Shown here: one piece after another, positions 10,071 through 21,219 of the stretch
Numbering within the stretch: position 1 is the stretch's first letter
Layout: each line of letters starts with the position of its first letter
Source of the DNA: Smallanthus sonchifolius
Taxonomy: Eukaryota; Streptophyta; Magnoliopsida; Asterales; Asteraceae
Assembly (NCBI GenBank): GCA_023525975.1
Contig: CM042021.1
Span: forward strand, 102,531,501-102,595,500
DNA: 64,000 nt
Direction: 5' to 3'
The notes under the pieces: generated by a model
The model's database searches: none
Told to the model about the DNA's origin: nothing
What the model saw: only the letters and a program-made list of their open reading frames with translations
Made by a program: the position numbers and the translations under genes

Positions 10071-12222
10071 ATGGAAAATAAACAACAATTGATCGTTAAT
10101 CAAGTCAACATCGAAGGAGACCATTCACCAGACGAATACGTTGAAGTATTTTCAACTAAAAATAATAAGAGTGGGTTGACAATGTTACCAAAGCTGCGTA
10201 CAGCATTTACAAATATAGAGCAGAATTTTCAAGTTTTTTGTGAGACCTGGCAAGGAAACATGTCGGATTCAGGTTTCTATCATGGAAGAAGGTGCCAAAT
10301 GAAGTAAAGGATAAGCTATGGGAAAAAATAACGGTTAACATCTATTCATTCTTTTAGTTATAAATGCATTTTTATTTACAATTATTACAGTTTCATGCCT
10401 GTATTATGTATTGAAGAAATATTATGATATTGATGAATGTCGTATGGATCTTGTAATGGTACGGCTTGGTCACCTTCTCCGGAATTTTAGAAGAAAAGTG
10501 TATGCGGGATACATAGTACCCAACCTAGATAAACCGAAGAAACTTGCAATAATTCCTAAGCAGTATCAAACATTGGTGGGTCAAACAGAATGGGACAACT
10601 TTGTAACATATACACAATCCAATAACTTCAAGGTGTTAATCATTTATTCTAATGTTTTTTCTATTAAACTCTAATGAAAAAATATTTAACCAGTTTGTGT
10701 TGCTTAAGGATGTGTCGAAAAGAACAAAAGAAGCCCGGTCAAAGTACGTTTATGATCATCACTTGGGACGCTTGTAACTTCATTCTCAATTCAAGTGTGT
10801 TTTTTTTTGTCTAATGATTTTTTTGGTTCTATGTCTGCTGCTTTCTGTTGTATATATATTACAAGGTTGAAAACAAGGAACTTGCAATTGACGAAGTCCC
10901 CTCCCGTTCCTTTATGTGGACGAAAGCAAGGAAAAACAAAAAGGGAGAATACAAGAATGTTGATGTCAAAGTCACTGCAGATAAAATAGTTTTAACTTCA
11001 AACTTTATTTGGTTTATTCTTTTTTTTTTGTTAAAAACATCGTTCTCACTACATTGTTTTAACATTTTTTTACAAATCGATAGGGAAAAACCAATCATAA
11101 ATGGAACCTTGAACCTTGAGTCGGGCACGGATGCCATCTCAGTAGTATTTGGCAAGGAAAAAAGTTGATTTTTAAAAGGTGCTGGTTTTAGAGTGACTTC
11201 TAGTAGATATTGGCAGGGTTCTCGAACAAAAGGATCATCAAAAGAACGAATTGCACAACTTGAGTTGGAACTACAAAATGAGAGACTTGTGCGTGAGAAA
11301 AAAGATGAAGAAGCTAAGAACTTTTCTTTATAATTTTCCATGTGATTGCTGAATTTCCATAACCTAATTATTTGAATTGTAGGTAAATTATGTGGACAAC
11401 AATCATGGATCTAAGGACACTACAAAAGTCACTCCTCAGGATACCACATGTAAAGTAGTGCACAAAGAAGTCACTCCTCAGGCTAACACATCTACAATGG
11501 TGCAAAATGAAATGGTAACAACTACAAGTATATCACAATTTCGATTTTTAATTTAACAATTAACCATGTGATGCCTGATTTTCCAGAACATATTTAATTA
11601 ATTGTTGGAAATTTTGAGAAAAAGAAAAAAAGATGTTATATCTACGCATGTGACTCCACTTCTTGAGAAGCCATCTCATTTGGATTCAACAAACTTCCCA
11701 TAGGTATGTATAATGCACATATATATTGACTTTAACTTTATGATGTTAATACGCCAAAAATTTTAATTTGTAGATAATTAAGTGTACTTTGTGTATTAAA
11801 AATTTGAACGACGTTGTGGCATGTGGTACAATTACTTGTCAACGAAAATACAAACCATTCATGGAGTTCCAATACAAGATAATTGCTATAGTGTTTCTGT
11901 TGATAAAGTTATTAATGGCGCATCATGTTTACCAGCAGAAACATCTGAGGCCAAAACCGTTGGGGATGCACATAATAGTTTTGTTGCTTGGCCAAAAAAC
12001 CTTGTCAAAACTGACCAAAAGGTTTTTTTCTAAACTAATTTCTCATTACTCAACGTATTTATATTTGTTTCCATGTTTTGTTGCTCTAGGTACCAGATCC
12101 ACTATCCAATCAAACACATAACACTACAACTCAAATTGATAAGAAGCATAAGAAATGTTTTACAACGTTAGCTGAGATCAAAAAACAATCAATGAGAAAG
12201 AAGAAGAGAACTGCAGCCTAGC
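10071..12222 (+). pseudogene. CACTA accessory protein gene (Ptta/En/Spm 'Transposase_24'-like), broken, multi-exon
   Basis: Such proteins accompany the main transposase in plant CACTA elements and are thought to bind subterminal repeats; this is not a catalytic transposase. Likely exons: 10071 to ~10333 (frameshift near 10240), ~10417-10632 (W...LGHLLRNFRRKVY and QYQTLVGQTEWDNF), 10709 to ~10775 (DVSKRTKEARSK...HHLGR), ~10864-10987 (VPSRSFMWTKARKNKKGEY), ~11084-11330 (a TGA at 11166, then a coiled segment ERIAQLELELQNERL), then ~11770-12020 (HGVPIQDNCYSVSVD...VAWPKNLV, DUF8039-like) and a basic tail ending at the TAG at 12220-12222. Splice sites are approximate. An in-frame stop and a frameshift point to a pseudogene. 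Confidence 0.65.
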
Positions 12223-12409
12223 TACAATTAGTTCATGTGTAATCATGTTGTTTGTAATATTTACTTGTAAACTTATGTATTGAATTTGTTTGATTATTGT
12301 TAATATATATCATTTGGATTTTATCTAGGTTTTCTCATGTTAATTTACTGTTGTTTTTATTTTACAATAAATTGAAACTAAATTGGCTAATTGGGCATAT
12401 ATAGAACCA

Positions 12410-13030
12410 CAATAAATATGTGTGACCACAGTTAGACAATAGCCACACTTAAAGTCACAAAATTTCATGTGGCTTTACATAAACATTAGTCACACCATTG
12501 TTACTTTGATTTTGTTTTGTGTGACGGATCGATAGCAAATGTCATGGAAAAAATAAATACGTGTGACCAAAGATATGACAATAGCCACACATAAAAAGAG
12601 AGCATTACATGTGGCTATTGCTAACCATTAGCCACACCATTGTAACATTTGTCTATTTTTGTCTGACTGAATGAGAGCAAATGTCATGGGCAAACAAGAT
12701 ACGTGTGACCAAAGGTTAGACAATAGCCACACTTAAATATACAAAATTTCATGTAGCTATACATTAACATTCGTCACACCAATGTTTCCTTTTATATGAC
12801 ATAATGATAGCAAATGTCATAGGCATTAAAATTATGTGTGACCAAACTAAGGACAATAGCCAATGTTAGAATTACAAAATTTCATGCGGCTTTACATAAA
12901 CATTAGTCACACCATGACACTTTTTTTTTGTTTTGCGTGACTAAAAGATACCAACTGTCATGTGAAAAATAAAACGATGTGACCAAAGGTTTGACATAGC
13001 CACTTTCAGAATTATAAAATTTTTAGTGTG
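12410..13030 (+). repeat. CACTA subterminal repeats
   Basis: Five diverged units near 12420, 12561, 12704, 12836 and 12968, each GTGTGACCAAAG...GACAATAGCCACAC followed by ...TTTCATGTGGCT...CATTAGTCACACCA. Shorter GTGTGGC/GCCACAC motifs continue to the end. In CACTA elements such repeats bind the accessory protein. Confidence 0.75.
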
Positions 13031-13364
13031 TCAAGAAATATTTTATAGCAACACTTAGGGGGACAAAATGCATGATTAATACAACCCTTTTGCCATAGTT
13101 GTTTTAATTAGATGTGGCTAAAACAAGCTTTTGTGTGACTATATAATAGAAACGGCCACACTTAATAGAACATCATGTCACCGTTGCTACCTTTTAGCCA
13201 CACTTAATGGATGGAAGGATTGATTCCAGTAAGAAATACTGGTACCATTTAGCCACACTTTTTATGTTCTACGGCCACTAAACTTTAATGTGGTCGTATG
13301 ATACCTACGATAACCCGAGCTATGGTCACATTCGAGCTGAAAATAATATGTGTGGCGAAAGGCA

Positions 13365-13411
13365 TATGGTCACACTTTTTTGTGTGACCGTAGCCCAAAT
13401 CTGACGCAGTG
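13365..13411 (+). repeat. CACTA right terminus with internal palindrome
   Basis: GGTCACAC-TTTTTT-GTGTGACC forms an 8-bp-arm palindrome, then ...CTGACGCAGTG at the end. Read on the minus strand the end starts CACTG. The next bases belong to the interrupted gag frame, fixing the boundary at or within a base or two of 13411. Confidence 0.7.
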
Positions 13412-13800
13412 TCGTGTCCTTTTTACCGGTAAGTATCGGCGGGCCACATGCCTTGAATGACTTGTAGTCGCAACCACGAGCAAGCGGCGCGTCATTCACA
13501 GTAAGTATAGGTCCTTCGGGGCCAGAATTACTACCGGCCGATCCATTCATGCTTTTCATCGCGTCAGTCAACATAGTTGGTAAGGTGGCCTTCATTATCT
13601 CGATAATTTTCCGAGCCAGTGTAGTCTTCACCTAAGGCTCGAAACTATACTGTTGTTCAGCCACCGGGGTATCCTCGGGATCATGTTGGCTTACCATAGG
13701 GCTGGCATGCACGCTTTCCTCATCATTCTGCCTTCTGTTAACGGGAGACCTACCGCGACATCCGATACCGCCCCCACCACGCCTTCCACCATGACGTCCT
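13412..13800 (-). pseudogene. gag: Fragment of a retrotransposon gag (N-terminal part)
   Basis: On the minus strand a Gly/Arg-rich start (GGRRGGGGIG near 13800), a linker, one TAG stop near 13632, then an open frame ending DYKSFKACGPPILTGKKD. The (F/Y)xxCxPPxxxGxxD block is typical of the capsid start in Ty3-type Gag of plants. The frame is cut at 13411 by the CACTA end and at 13801 by the Z LTR. Family not assigned. Confidence 0.6.
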
Positions 13801-14342
13801 TATAGAATCAAAGACTGATGGCTACAAAATTCTCTAAGTACAAATGTTGCTGATCTCAGAGTTTGCTGCTGACCAACAATCTGCTGCGGACAAGCTTATC
13901 TGTTGCGGATACTTGTTCTCCTGGTGAAGAACAAATCTGCTGCGGATAGCCTTATCTGCTGAAGACCAAAGTTGCTGCGGATAAGCTTCTCAGCAGCATC
14001 AACACTTGATGCTGCTGACAGGCAAATCATCAACAGCTCTGGATGGTTACATCTTGCTGCTGATCAACATGTTTGATGCTGACAGCCTTGTGCCTTGAAG
14101 ACAAATCGTTGCAGCTGACTATCCATACCAAGCATCACTGACAACTTTCTGCAAAAGCAATTGACACACTCAAAGCAGAAGGAACCTCAATGGCACAACC
14201 AATTACGGACAACAATGCTCTTCTCCAAGCATGCAAGTAATGATGCATATAGAAGACGCTTCAATAAAGTTAACTAGATATAGACAAAACATGTAATAGT
14301 TAGCAAGATACAACAGATCAACGGTCTGTGTTAGATCTGATC

Positions 14343-14373
14343 CTTAGAATCAAGGGGCTGTCTTGATTCTAAG
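14343..14373 (+). promoter_or_regulatory. 12-bp inverted repeat next to the Z TATA box
   Basis: CTTAGAATCAAG and CTTGATTCTAAG are exact reverse complements 7 bp apart and lie a few bases upstream of TATAAATA. The same repeat is kept in both W LTRs (about 21438-21468 and 30808-30838). Confidence 0.65.
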
Positions 14374-14377
14374 TGAG

Positions 14378-14385
14378 TATAAATA
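14378..14385 (+). promoter_or_regulatory. TATA box of Z LTR
   Basis: TATAAATA; the W LTR has the matching element at 30796-30803 on the minus strand. Confidence 0.65.
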
Positions 14386-14587
14386 ATTTGTAAACACTTC
14401 ATTGTATGTGTGCTTTTTGTGCTTTCTGATTGAGTTTCACTTGTAAACGTTTATCTACAAAAGCTTAATACAACAGTGTTCTTAAAAGTATTCTTTCTGT
14501 CTGTTCGATTACATTTATGTAGTTGTTATTGTTTCCGCCAATTTCAACTAAGAACAGAACCATCTTGTAATTTCACGATCCTACAAG

Positions 14588-14599
14588 TGGTATCAGAGC
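14588..14599 (+). other. Z primer-binding site (initiator tRNA-Met)
   Basis: TGGTATCAGAGC two bases after the LTR end, followed by TTTGGC as in W. Confidence 0.92.
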
Positions 14600-14690
14600 T
14601 TTGGCTCAGATTAAACAAACTAACACTTGTTTAATCACTTCTGGTTCTGTTCTAAACTCTCTCTCTTTCATCAAGTCACCAAGAACAAAA

Positions 14691-15180
14691 ATGGCACAAA
14701 GCAACAGGTTTAAAGACATCGGCAGCATCAACCGACCACCAAGATTGGTGTCGGGAGAAGACTACGACATGTGGAAAAATAGCATGGAAAGTTTTTTCTG
14801 CTATCAAGAGTACGGAATGTGGAAATCCATCAGGGATGGACCCTACATTCCAATGGTGGCATCTGCTGACTCTGGAGGACCATCAGTTCCAAAGGATCCC
14901 TCCAAATACTCAAAAGAGGATATAAAAAAGATGGAGGTAGACTTCAAGGCACTAGGAGCTATCCAAATGTGCCTTCCAAATGAAGTTTTTCATAACTTCA
15001 GAAGCTACAAAACTGCCAAAGAGCTCTGGGAAGCTCTTGAGAAAATGTTTGCTGGCTCGGAGGAAGTCAAAGAGAACAGAAGAGACATGCTGAAGCAGCA
15101 GTATGAAAACTTCGTCTGAAAGGAAGGTGAGTCTCTAACTGTTTTATATAACAGATTTACCTATCTTGTAGGGGAGCTGC
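14691..15180 (+). pseudogene. gag: Z gag, part 1 (N-terminus)
   Basis: Copia-type Gag starting MAQSNRFKDIGS at the ATG at 14691, the start also used by W. It contains the capsid region (GEDYDMWKN..., KTAKELWEALEKMF). A TGA at 15117 replaces a tryptophan codon found in W. The reading frame is cut at 15180, where X inserted, and resumes at 46543 with the codon split exactly. Confidence 0.9.
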
Positions 15181-17121
15181 TGTCACACCCCGAATGATGG
15201 CGGAATCATCGGGGCGGGACATGTAGACTGTTCATAAGCACAAGGTTGACTAAATTGAATATATTAAACGTCAAATTTCATTGCAAGTAATCCAAACACA
15301 ACCAAATCCAAGATAGAAACCAAAATGAAATACATAGAGTTCTTTTATTTAAATTAACTAAGTCCAAGCCTATGTGTAGCACATCTTGACCAATCTCACA
15401 CATTAGAACCTAAAACATGAATAAAATAAAGTCAACTAAAAAGTTGGTGAGTATAACACAGGTTTGTATATAGATAGCATATAGTTTGTAAAACAAATCC
15501 ATACATAACATGATAAATAAGGCATTTATGGGGAGCAGCTATTGTGTAACCAAGTACAATCAAACCTTTGTAACTAGCATGCAAAATTGTGTTGTCGGTA
15601 TCAATCACCCCAATTTAGGTGGGTTTGTCAGACTCAATAGATCTATCATTGAAAACCGTCGGCTTGAACAGTTAATGATTGCACATAAGTGTTCACAAAA
15701 GTTAGCACACATAGCACTCGGGCATAAAGCTCAAATTGCACACATGAATGTAAATAGGATTTGTACTTGTGTTGTTTGTGTAAATGTAAATATGTAATTT
15801 GAATAGTGTTCATGTTTCACCCCAAAAATGTAAAAGAGTAAAAGGGGCTATGTATACTCACTTGGTTTGAAGGCATAGCTAACAAAGATACTAGATAGAA
15901 TAAAGATCCTTGAAATACACGAGTTAACCTAAAGTGTAATTTATATGGTATTAATGGTGTGCGCAAAAGTTTAAGTCTAAAGTTGCATTTGGACTTGTGT
16001 AAAAAGTCATTGATTTGTAATTGAAAGTATTGAATAAAATATAAAGTTTGAAAGAATATTTTTAGAGTATTTTGATTATGGTTTGAGTTTGAATAATTAA
16101 ATAAGTAATGTAAATAATTATTCTTTATGAAAACATTGTAAGTATTAGTTATACTTTAGTATAAATAATTAATTGTTTTTGTTTAAATATAAATTAAATA
16201 AATAATCATTTCTTTATTTATTTATTTATAATATATGTAACGTAACCATTAAAATACTTTTTAAGGTTTAACAATAAAATTAATTAAATTTTATAAACTT
16301 TAAATAAATAGTTTTCTATTTATTAAATATTTGATCTTTCTAAATAGGATTAAATGCAATTTTATAAAAATCAACTATTTTCATTTTGTAATTTAATCAG
16401 AATATTTATTGTTTGAAAAATATATAAAATTATAATTCTGTCAAGAATTTAACTCACACATGACCGTGCCTGGGAAGGGCATGATCGTGCTCGAACCACG
16501 GGCGCGACCATGCTAGTCAGGGCGCGACTGTGTTGATCAAACAGAATGCACAATTGGATTGTTCTCCAGGCACGATCGTGTTCTGGACTAGGCACGACCG
16601 TGTCTAGGGTTTTGAGGCATGACCAAGTCTAGCCAAAGGCATGACTGGGTCTGAATGTGTGAGGCACGACCGCGGTCGTATTTGGCGCGACCGTGTCTCA
16701 TGAAGCACGACCGCGCTAGAATACTAGTGCGACCGTGTCTGTCCCAAAACAGAAACGATTTGGCTAATTCTTATATTGTTAATGTTGGAATTCATGGGGC
16801 TTTCACCCATTAGATCATCACGAATCTTTTTATATAAATTAATTGTATTTAAAACGTGTCTAAGGTTTGAGTCGATTAAATCATTTTTAACGAAAATGTG
16901 GATTCGGGTTCGTGGTGATTTCCATAATGAAAGCCCAAATTAACATGGGGCTTTTGATCTATGAACTGAAACGAAAGTGTGGAAGGTTTCAATTACCCGG
17001 AAGAATAATGAATCGATGGAGTACGGTAGGGACTTGTTCCGGCGACGACGGTTTGATCTCCGGCGTCTTCTGCTGCAACTCCGGCTGTTTCTATGCGTTC
17101 AGAAGTTTTTAGAGAGGATGG
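15181..17121 (-). repeat. X 3' LTR, distal piece
   Basis: Plus-strand start TGTCACACCCCG. Split from its other part (38174-38761) by Y with duplication GATGG (17117-17121 and 38169-38173). It contains the GC-rich palindrome-like minisatellite at 16455-16745 and the intron-like interval. Confidence 0.92.
16455..16745. repeat. CpG-rich palindrome-like minisatellite in X 3' LTR
   Basis: About a dozen degenerate copies of GGCACGACCGTGCC-like motifs every 20-35 bp. The matching block in the 5' LTR is at 45305-45600. Confidence 0.85.
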
Positions 17122-18725
17122 TGTCACACCCCAACCGAAAGCGGAATACGTCGGGGCGGGACATGTAGACTGTTCAAAAGCTCAAGGTTTTCTAAAGTTT
17201 AAATAATTAAACATCCAATTTCATGTCACAAATAAACATAAATCCAACGTTACAAAGAAAATGGAAATACATAAATAGTCTCATTAATTTAAATTCTAGG
17301 CCATCGGTCCTAATGAAGCATCTTGCACTTATTCTCAAGCATTAGTACCTGAAACATGATGAAAACGAGGTCAACTAAAAGTTGGTGAGCATACATAGGT
17401 TTTGACACATAACCAAGTTTAAAGTGTTTTATACAATTCATACGATACACGTGTATAAGGCATTTATGGAGAATCTATAGTTAAACTAGGTGTGTACAAT
17501 CAAACCTTGTGACTGAGGCATAACACGCAGGTTACCCTAATGTAAAGTCGGTAACAAACACCCTAACCGGGTGGGTTTGTCAGACTCAATAGATCTATCA
17601 ATGTTAACCGTTGGCTTGTACGGAGTTAATGATTGTACTAAAGTCATGTATATGTAGTCTTAACTCATAGCATTCAAGCATAAAGCACATAACACATAAT
17701 ATCATATTATTTAATTGTATTTAAGTCTATGCAAAAAGTTTCAAAAGTAAATCATGTTTCACCCCAAAAGTACAAAATAAAAAGGGGGCTATGTAAACTC
17801 ACTTGAATCAAGAGTGTAGCTAGCACGCGAGTCTATGTGGCAAAACGATCCTTGTAACCCACCACGTTAACCTAGTGTGTAATGTGTATTGCGTTAATAA
17901 TGTGTACAAAAGTCTATGTCTAAGTCTAGGGTTCGACGGGTTTTGATGTGTGTGGGTTGGTACAAATAGATTTGTGTTATTCTATGTAAAGGCATACTAT
18001 GTTTAAATACGAATTTAATGTGTATTATGAGATCAAGGTATATATGTATGAACTTAACTGACGTAGGATTGGATTTAAATAAAATAACTAAATAATTTTA
18101 TTTATTAAATTGTGAAAAATATGCTAAAATATATATCATGTAAATATATATTCATGTTTAGAAAATGAACTTTGGTTCATGTAAATGGTGTTTAATTTAA
18201 ACAAATAAAATAAATAAATAATCTCATTTATTTAAATAGATTAAATAAATAAATAATTCTTATTTATTTATTTGTGAAAATATGTTAGAATATATGAAAT
18301 GTGAATGTTTAGAAAGATTAGTGTTTAATTTAAATAAATAAAATAAATAACTAATTTTATTTATTTAAATAGATTAAATAAATAAATAATTTTTATTTAT
18401 TTATTTGTGAAAATATGTTAAAATATATGGATGTAAGTATATGTTTAGAAATTCTACTTATGTGATTAATGTTTAATTTAAATAAATAAAATAATTAAAT
18501 AATTTTATTTATTTAAATAGATTAATTTTGGATATTTAAAGTTTTTTGTTTTAAAAGTTAAATGTGTAATTTTAACCATTTAATTTGGATTAAAATCTGA
18601 ATTTTTATAGGAATATATAAATTCTGGTTTTATTCTTTTATAAATATTTTAAGGTTTATAAAAATATTTTTTTTTATAAAATTTTCGGGCTCTAAAACGG
18701 TTTAAAAAAATAATACAGGTCACCC

Positions 18726-18777
18726 GGTTCGAACCCGGGTGGTTCCTGTGTGTGTTGCAAGTTTTACCACCAGACCA
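18726..18777 (-). other. tRNA-like module 1 in Y LTR
   Basis: Minus strand: TGGTCTGGTGG (18777-18767) resembles an A box and GGGTTCGAACC (18736-18726) a B box, flanked by CACCCGG/CCGGGTG arms. The second LTR copy is at about 36907-36958. Confidence 0.45.
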
Positions 18778-18881
18778 AGGGATTAATCCTTGTAATGGAT
18801 TTGGTTCGAAATTATTTAACCTATGCCTGCAAAGGGGCTGGGTTTGGTTTAAGTTTTATGCGCAAAAACGGTCCTCTGTAT

Positions 18882-18942
18882 GGGTTTCGAACCCACGCCA
18901 TCTAGCCCGGCGGTGCAATGGCTTACCAGCTGGGCTAGATGG
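18882..18942 (-). other. tRNA-like module 2 in Y LTR
   Basis: Minus strand: 11-bp inverted repeat CCATCTAGCCC / GGGCTAGATGG, A-box-like TAGCCCAGCTGG (18937-18926), B-box-like GTGGGTTCGAAACCC (18896-18882). Same layout as the T LTR module. Second copy at about 37062-37122. Confidence 0.5.
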
Positions 18943-20044
18943 TTTCGTTGTTATATAAGGGATTCTAGTTTAATAAGAACAAAAGGTTTATAACAAATCC
19001 AATTTCGAATACCCGTTACCCGCCATGAAACCTAGTTTCAATCGGTCCCGATACCCTCTGTCATCGCGAATTGACAGAGGGGTTTTGATAACCTCGCCTT
19101 TATGAATCAAATGGTACAATTTTTACCTAGAATGGTTATGGCACGAGTGCGGTCAGCTACGGGTTTTCTCCGAGAATGCTTGGTGATCGACAGGAAATCA
19201 GAGGCGGAATGAGGTTCGATTCAGGGTTGGGAGAGTTTGTGTGGAGGTATACGCGAGTGATAGGTGGGTTTAATTTGATTAATTCCCTTCGTATAAATCA
19301 ATTCGAATTTCAAATCGACCGGGATAATCGCAGAGGCTGTTTACGCGTTAATTCGATTGATTTAGGATGAATCGAGTCGCGTTTTGGTCTGAATACATGA
19401 GGGAATAGACTGAGCATGATTTACGGGATCGATTACACGTTAGTTTTCCTGAGTTGAACGCAATTGATACAGATTTGACTATGCAAAGTCAAATCCTTTC
19501 AAAATTCGAATTTGACCGCGAGTTCGAACGAATTGATGTGTTGATTGGGCTTGGATTGGGTCGTCTTTTTGTTTGAGTAGTCATGAGGAGTCCAAATCAA
19601 CCAGTAATCGTTGAAGGCAGCCTTGGATTATCATGATTTGGGCCGCTTTGACTTTTGAAAGTCAAACGGATCATGGAAGTCAAAATTTATGTTTAAAAGT
19701 CAAAATTTATGTTTAAAAGTCAAAATTGTAAGTGTAGGTTTAATTGCTTGAGACTTTAAATGGTTTAGGGCCCAATCTAAGGTAAAATCACTTGAAAATT
19801 TTGGGTGTACATGTGTATGTATATGTACACATAAGTCTAATTATACATATATATATATTTTTACATATAGGGGTTCTAAAATAAATGCGGGTGGAACTTG
19901 TGAAGTTGTAATTTATAAAAGTAGGGCTTGATATAATCATTTCACTAAGATTGAAATTCATACATGTTTTATTGTACCAAAATGAAAACATGAAAATCAG
20001 AAAGGTTACAGTATCCCCATGTTGAGGGAATTTCGTCCCGAAAT

Positions 20045-21219
20045 TTAGCTAGTTGAGGAGACTGTATCAGCAAAGAGGTGAGGGTACTTGAGCTTCATTT
20101 GGTCCTCACGTTCCCAAGTGAATTCGGGTCCACGCTTAGATTCCCATCGTACTTTGACAATTGGGATGCGGCTTCACTTGAGTTGCTTGACCTCGCGACC
20201 CATGATCTCTATCGGCTTCTCAACGAAGTGCATCGTGTCATCAATGCGCACATCATTAAGAGGTATATGGAGATTCTCATCAGCAAGACATTTCTTTAGG
20301 TTGGACACGTGGAACGTAGGATGTACATTAGCAAGTGATGGAGGTAGTTCAAGTTTGTAAGCCACCTTCCCGATCCTTTCGAGGATCTTAAATGGGCCCA
20401 CATAGCGAGATGCTAGTTTACCCTTCTTCCCGAAATGGATCACCCCCTTCCAAGGAGATACCTTTAGAAGTACAAGGACACCGACTTGAAATTCCAAGGG
20501 TTTACGTCTTTTGTCGGCAAAACTCTTTTGCCGACTCCTTGCCACTTGAATGTTATTACAAATCTGAAGGATCTTGTCAGAAGTTTCTTGGATTAATTCA
20601 GGACCAGTGATATGCGCTTCGCCAATCTCGTTCCAACAGATGGGAGAGCGACATTTCCGACCATAGAGAGCTTCAAATGGAGCCATGTTGATGCTTGTGT
20701 GGTAGCTATTGTTGTAAGAGAACTCGATGAGGGATAGATGTGAATCCCAATTGCCACCAAAATCAATTACACAAGCTCTAAGCATGTCCTCGAGTGTCTG
20801 GATTGTTCGCTCGGTCTGACCATCCGTTTGGGGATGGTAAGCCGTGCTTAAATCCAAGCATGTACCAAGAGCAGTTTGGAGGGATTTCCAAAAGCGGGAG
20901 GTGAAACGAGCATCCCTATCAGATATTATGTTAAGTGGGACCCCGTGACGACTCACAATTTCGTCAATGTAGATTCAGGCTAGTTTCTCTACCCGATAGT
21001 CTTCTCGGATGGGTAGGAAGTGAGCTGATTTGGTGAGATGGTCGATGATCACCCAAATACTATCATAACCTCTAGAAGTGCGAGGGAGTTTGGTAATGAA
21101 GTCCATGGCTAGGTTTTCCCATTTCCACACCGGGATTTCAGGTTGTTCAAGCAGACCAGAAGGACGTTGATGTTCAGCTTTGACTTTGGAACAAGTTAGA
21201 CATTTTGCAACAAAAAGTG
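20045..21219 (-). pseudogene. pol: Y pol, 3' part: integrase core and chromodomain
   Basis: Continues the Y integrase from 31345 after removing W; the split codon restores DIALFVAKCLTC. It holds the integrase DFITKLP, SDRDARF and GQTERTIQ motifs and the GPFKILERIGKVAYKL block, then a chromodomain (VKVRWESKRG...FTWERE) to the TAA at 20045. Stops: TGA at 20975-20977 and TGA at 20174-20176, both where related copies have CGA arginine, so both look like CpG decay. Confidence 0.9.

Larger units (their letters stand above)
9555..13411 (+). mobile_element. CACTA (En/Spm-like) transposon, 3' part; 5' end not found
   Basis: DNA transposon fragment supported by three things: an accessory gene with the plant Ptta/En/Spm transposase-associated fold (10071-12222), about five diverged subterminal repeats (12410-13030), and a right end whose reverse complement begins CACTGCGTCAG, a CACT-type terminus, at 13411. 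The right end sits inside a foreign gag reading frame, giving an exact boundary. No matching CACTGCGTCAG start was seen upstream, so the 5' part, and any catalytic transposase, is absent or beyond the window. The left limit given here is arbitrary. Confidence 0.65.
13801..14585 (+). repeat. Z 5' LTR (~785 bp)
   Basis: Aligns with W LTRs read on the minus strand. It starts TATAGAATCAAAG (W: TGTAGAACCAAAG), so the terminal TG is mutated, and ends CACGATCCTACA. It holds TGCTGC/GCAGCA inverted-repeat motifs (13845-14060), a promoter-proximal inverted repeat (14343-14373) and a TATA box. Confidence 0.9.
17122..20010 (-). repeat. Y 3' LTR (2889 bp)
   Basis: Pairs with 35303-38168. The two differ by scattered substitutions and small indels, for example an extra 18-bp GTCAAAATTTATGTTTAA repeat unit near 19690 here. 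It contains two tRNA-like modules and, on the element strand, a TATATAA near 18951-18957. AT-rich TTTATT/AAATAA repeats fill 18060-18560. Confidence 0.92.

Noticed and set aside
10071..12222. Host single-copy gene
   Set aside because: Domain text matches CACTA-associated proteins, it lies beside subterminal repeats, and it has an in-frame stop and a frameshift.
15510..15797. 95-codon ORF also present at 44361-44648
   Set aside because: Antisense to element X and inside its two LTRs; the duplication is explained by the LTR pair.
16455..16745. Regularly spaced repeats resembling a CRISPR array
   Set aside because: Units are degenerate, lie inside plant LTRs, recur in both LTRs and have no cas genes; this is a minisatellite.
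18882..18942. A genuine tRNA gene
   Set aside because: A and B boxes are present but acceptor and anticodon arms do not form a standard cloverleaf by eye; recorded only as tRNA-like.
18752..18958. 68-codon ORF repeated at 36932-37138
   Set aside because: Lies in the Y LTR pair, antisense to the element, over the tRNA-like modules; no support as a gene.
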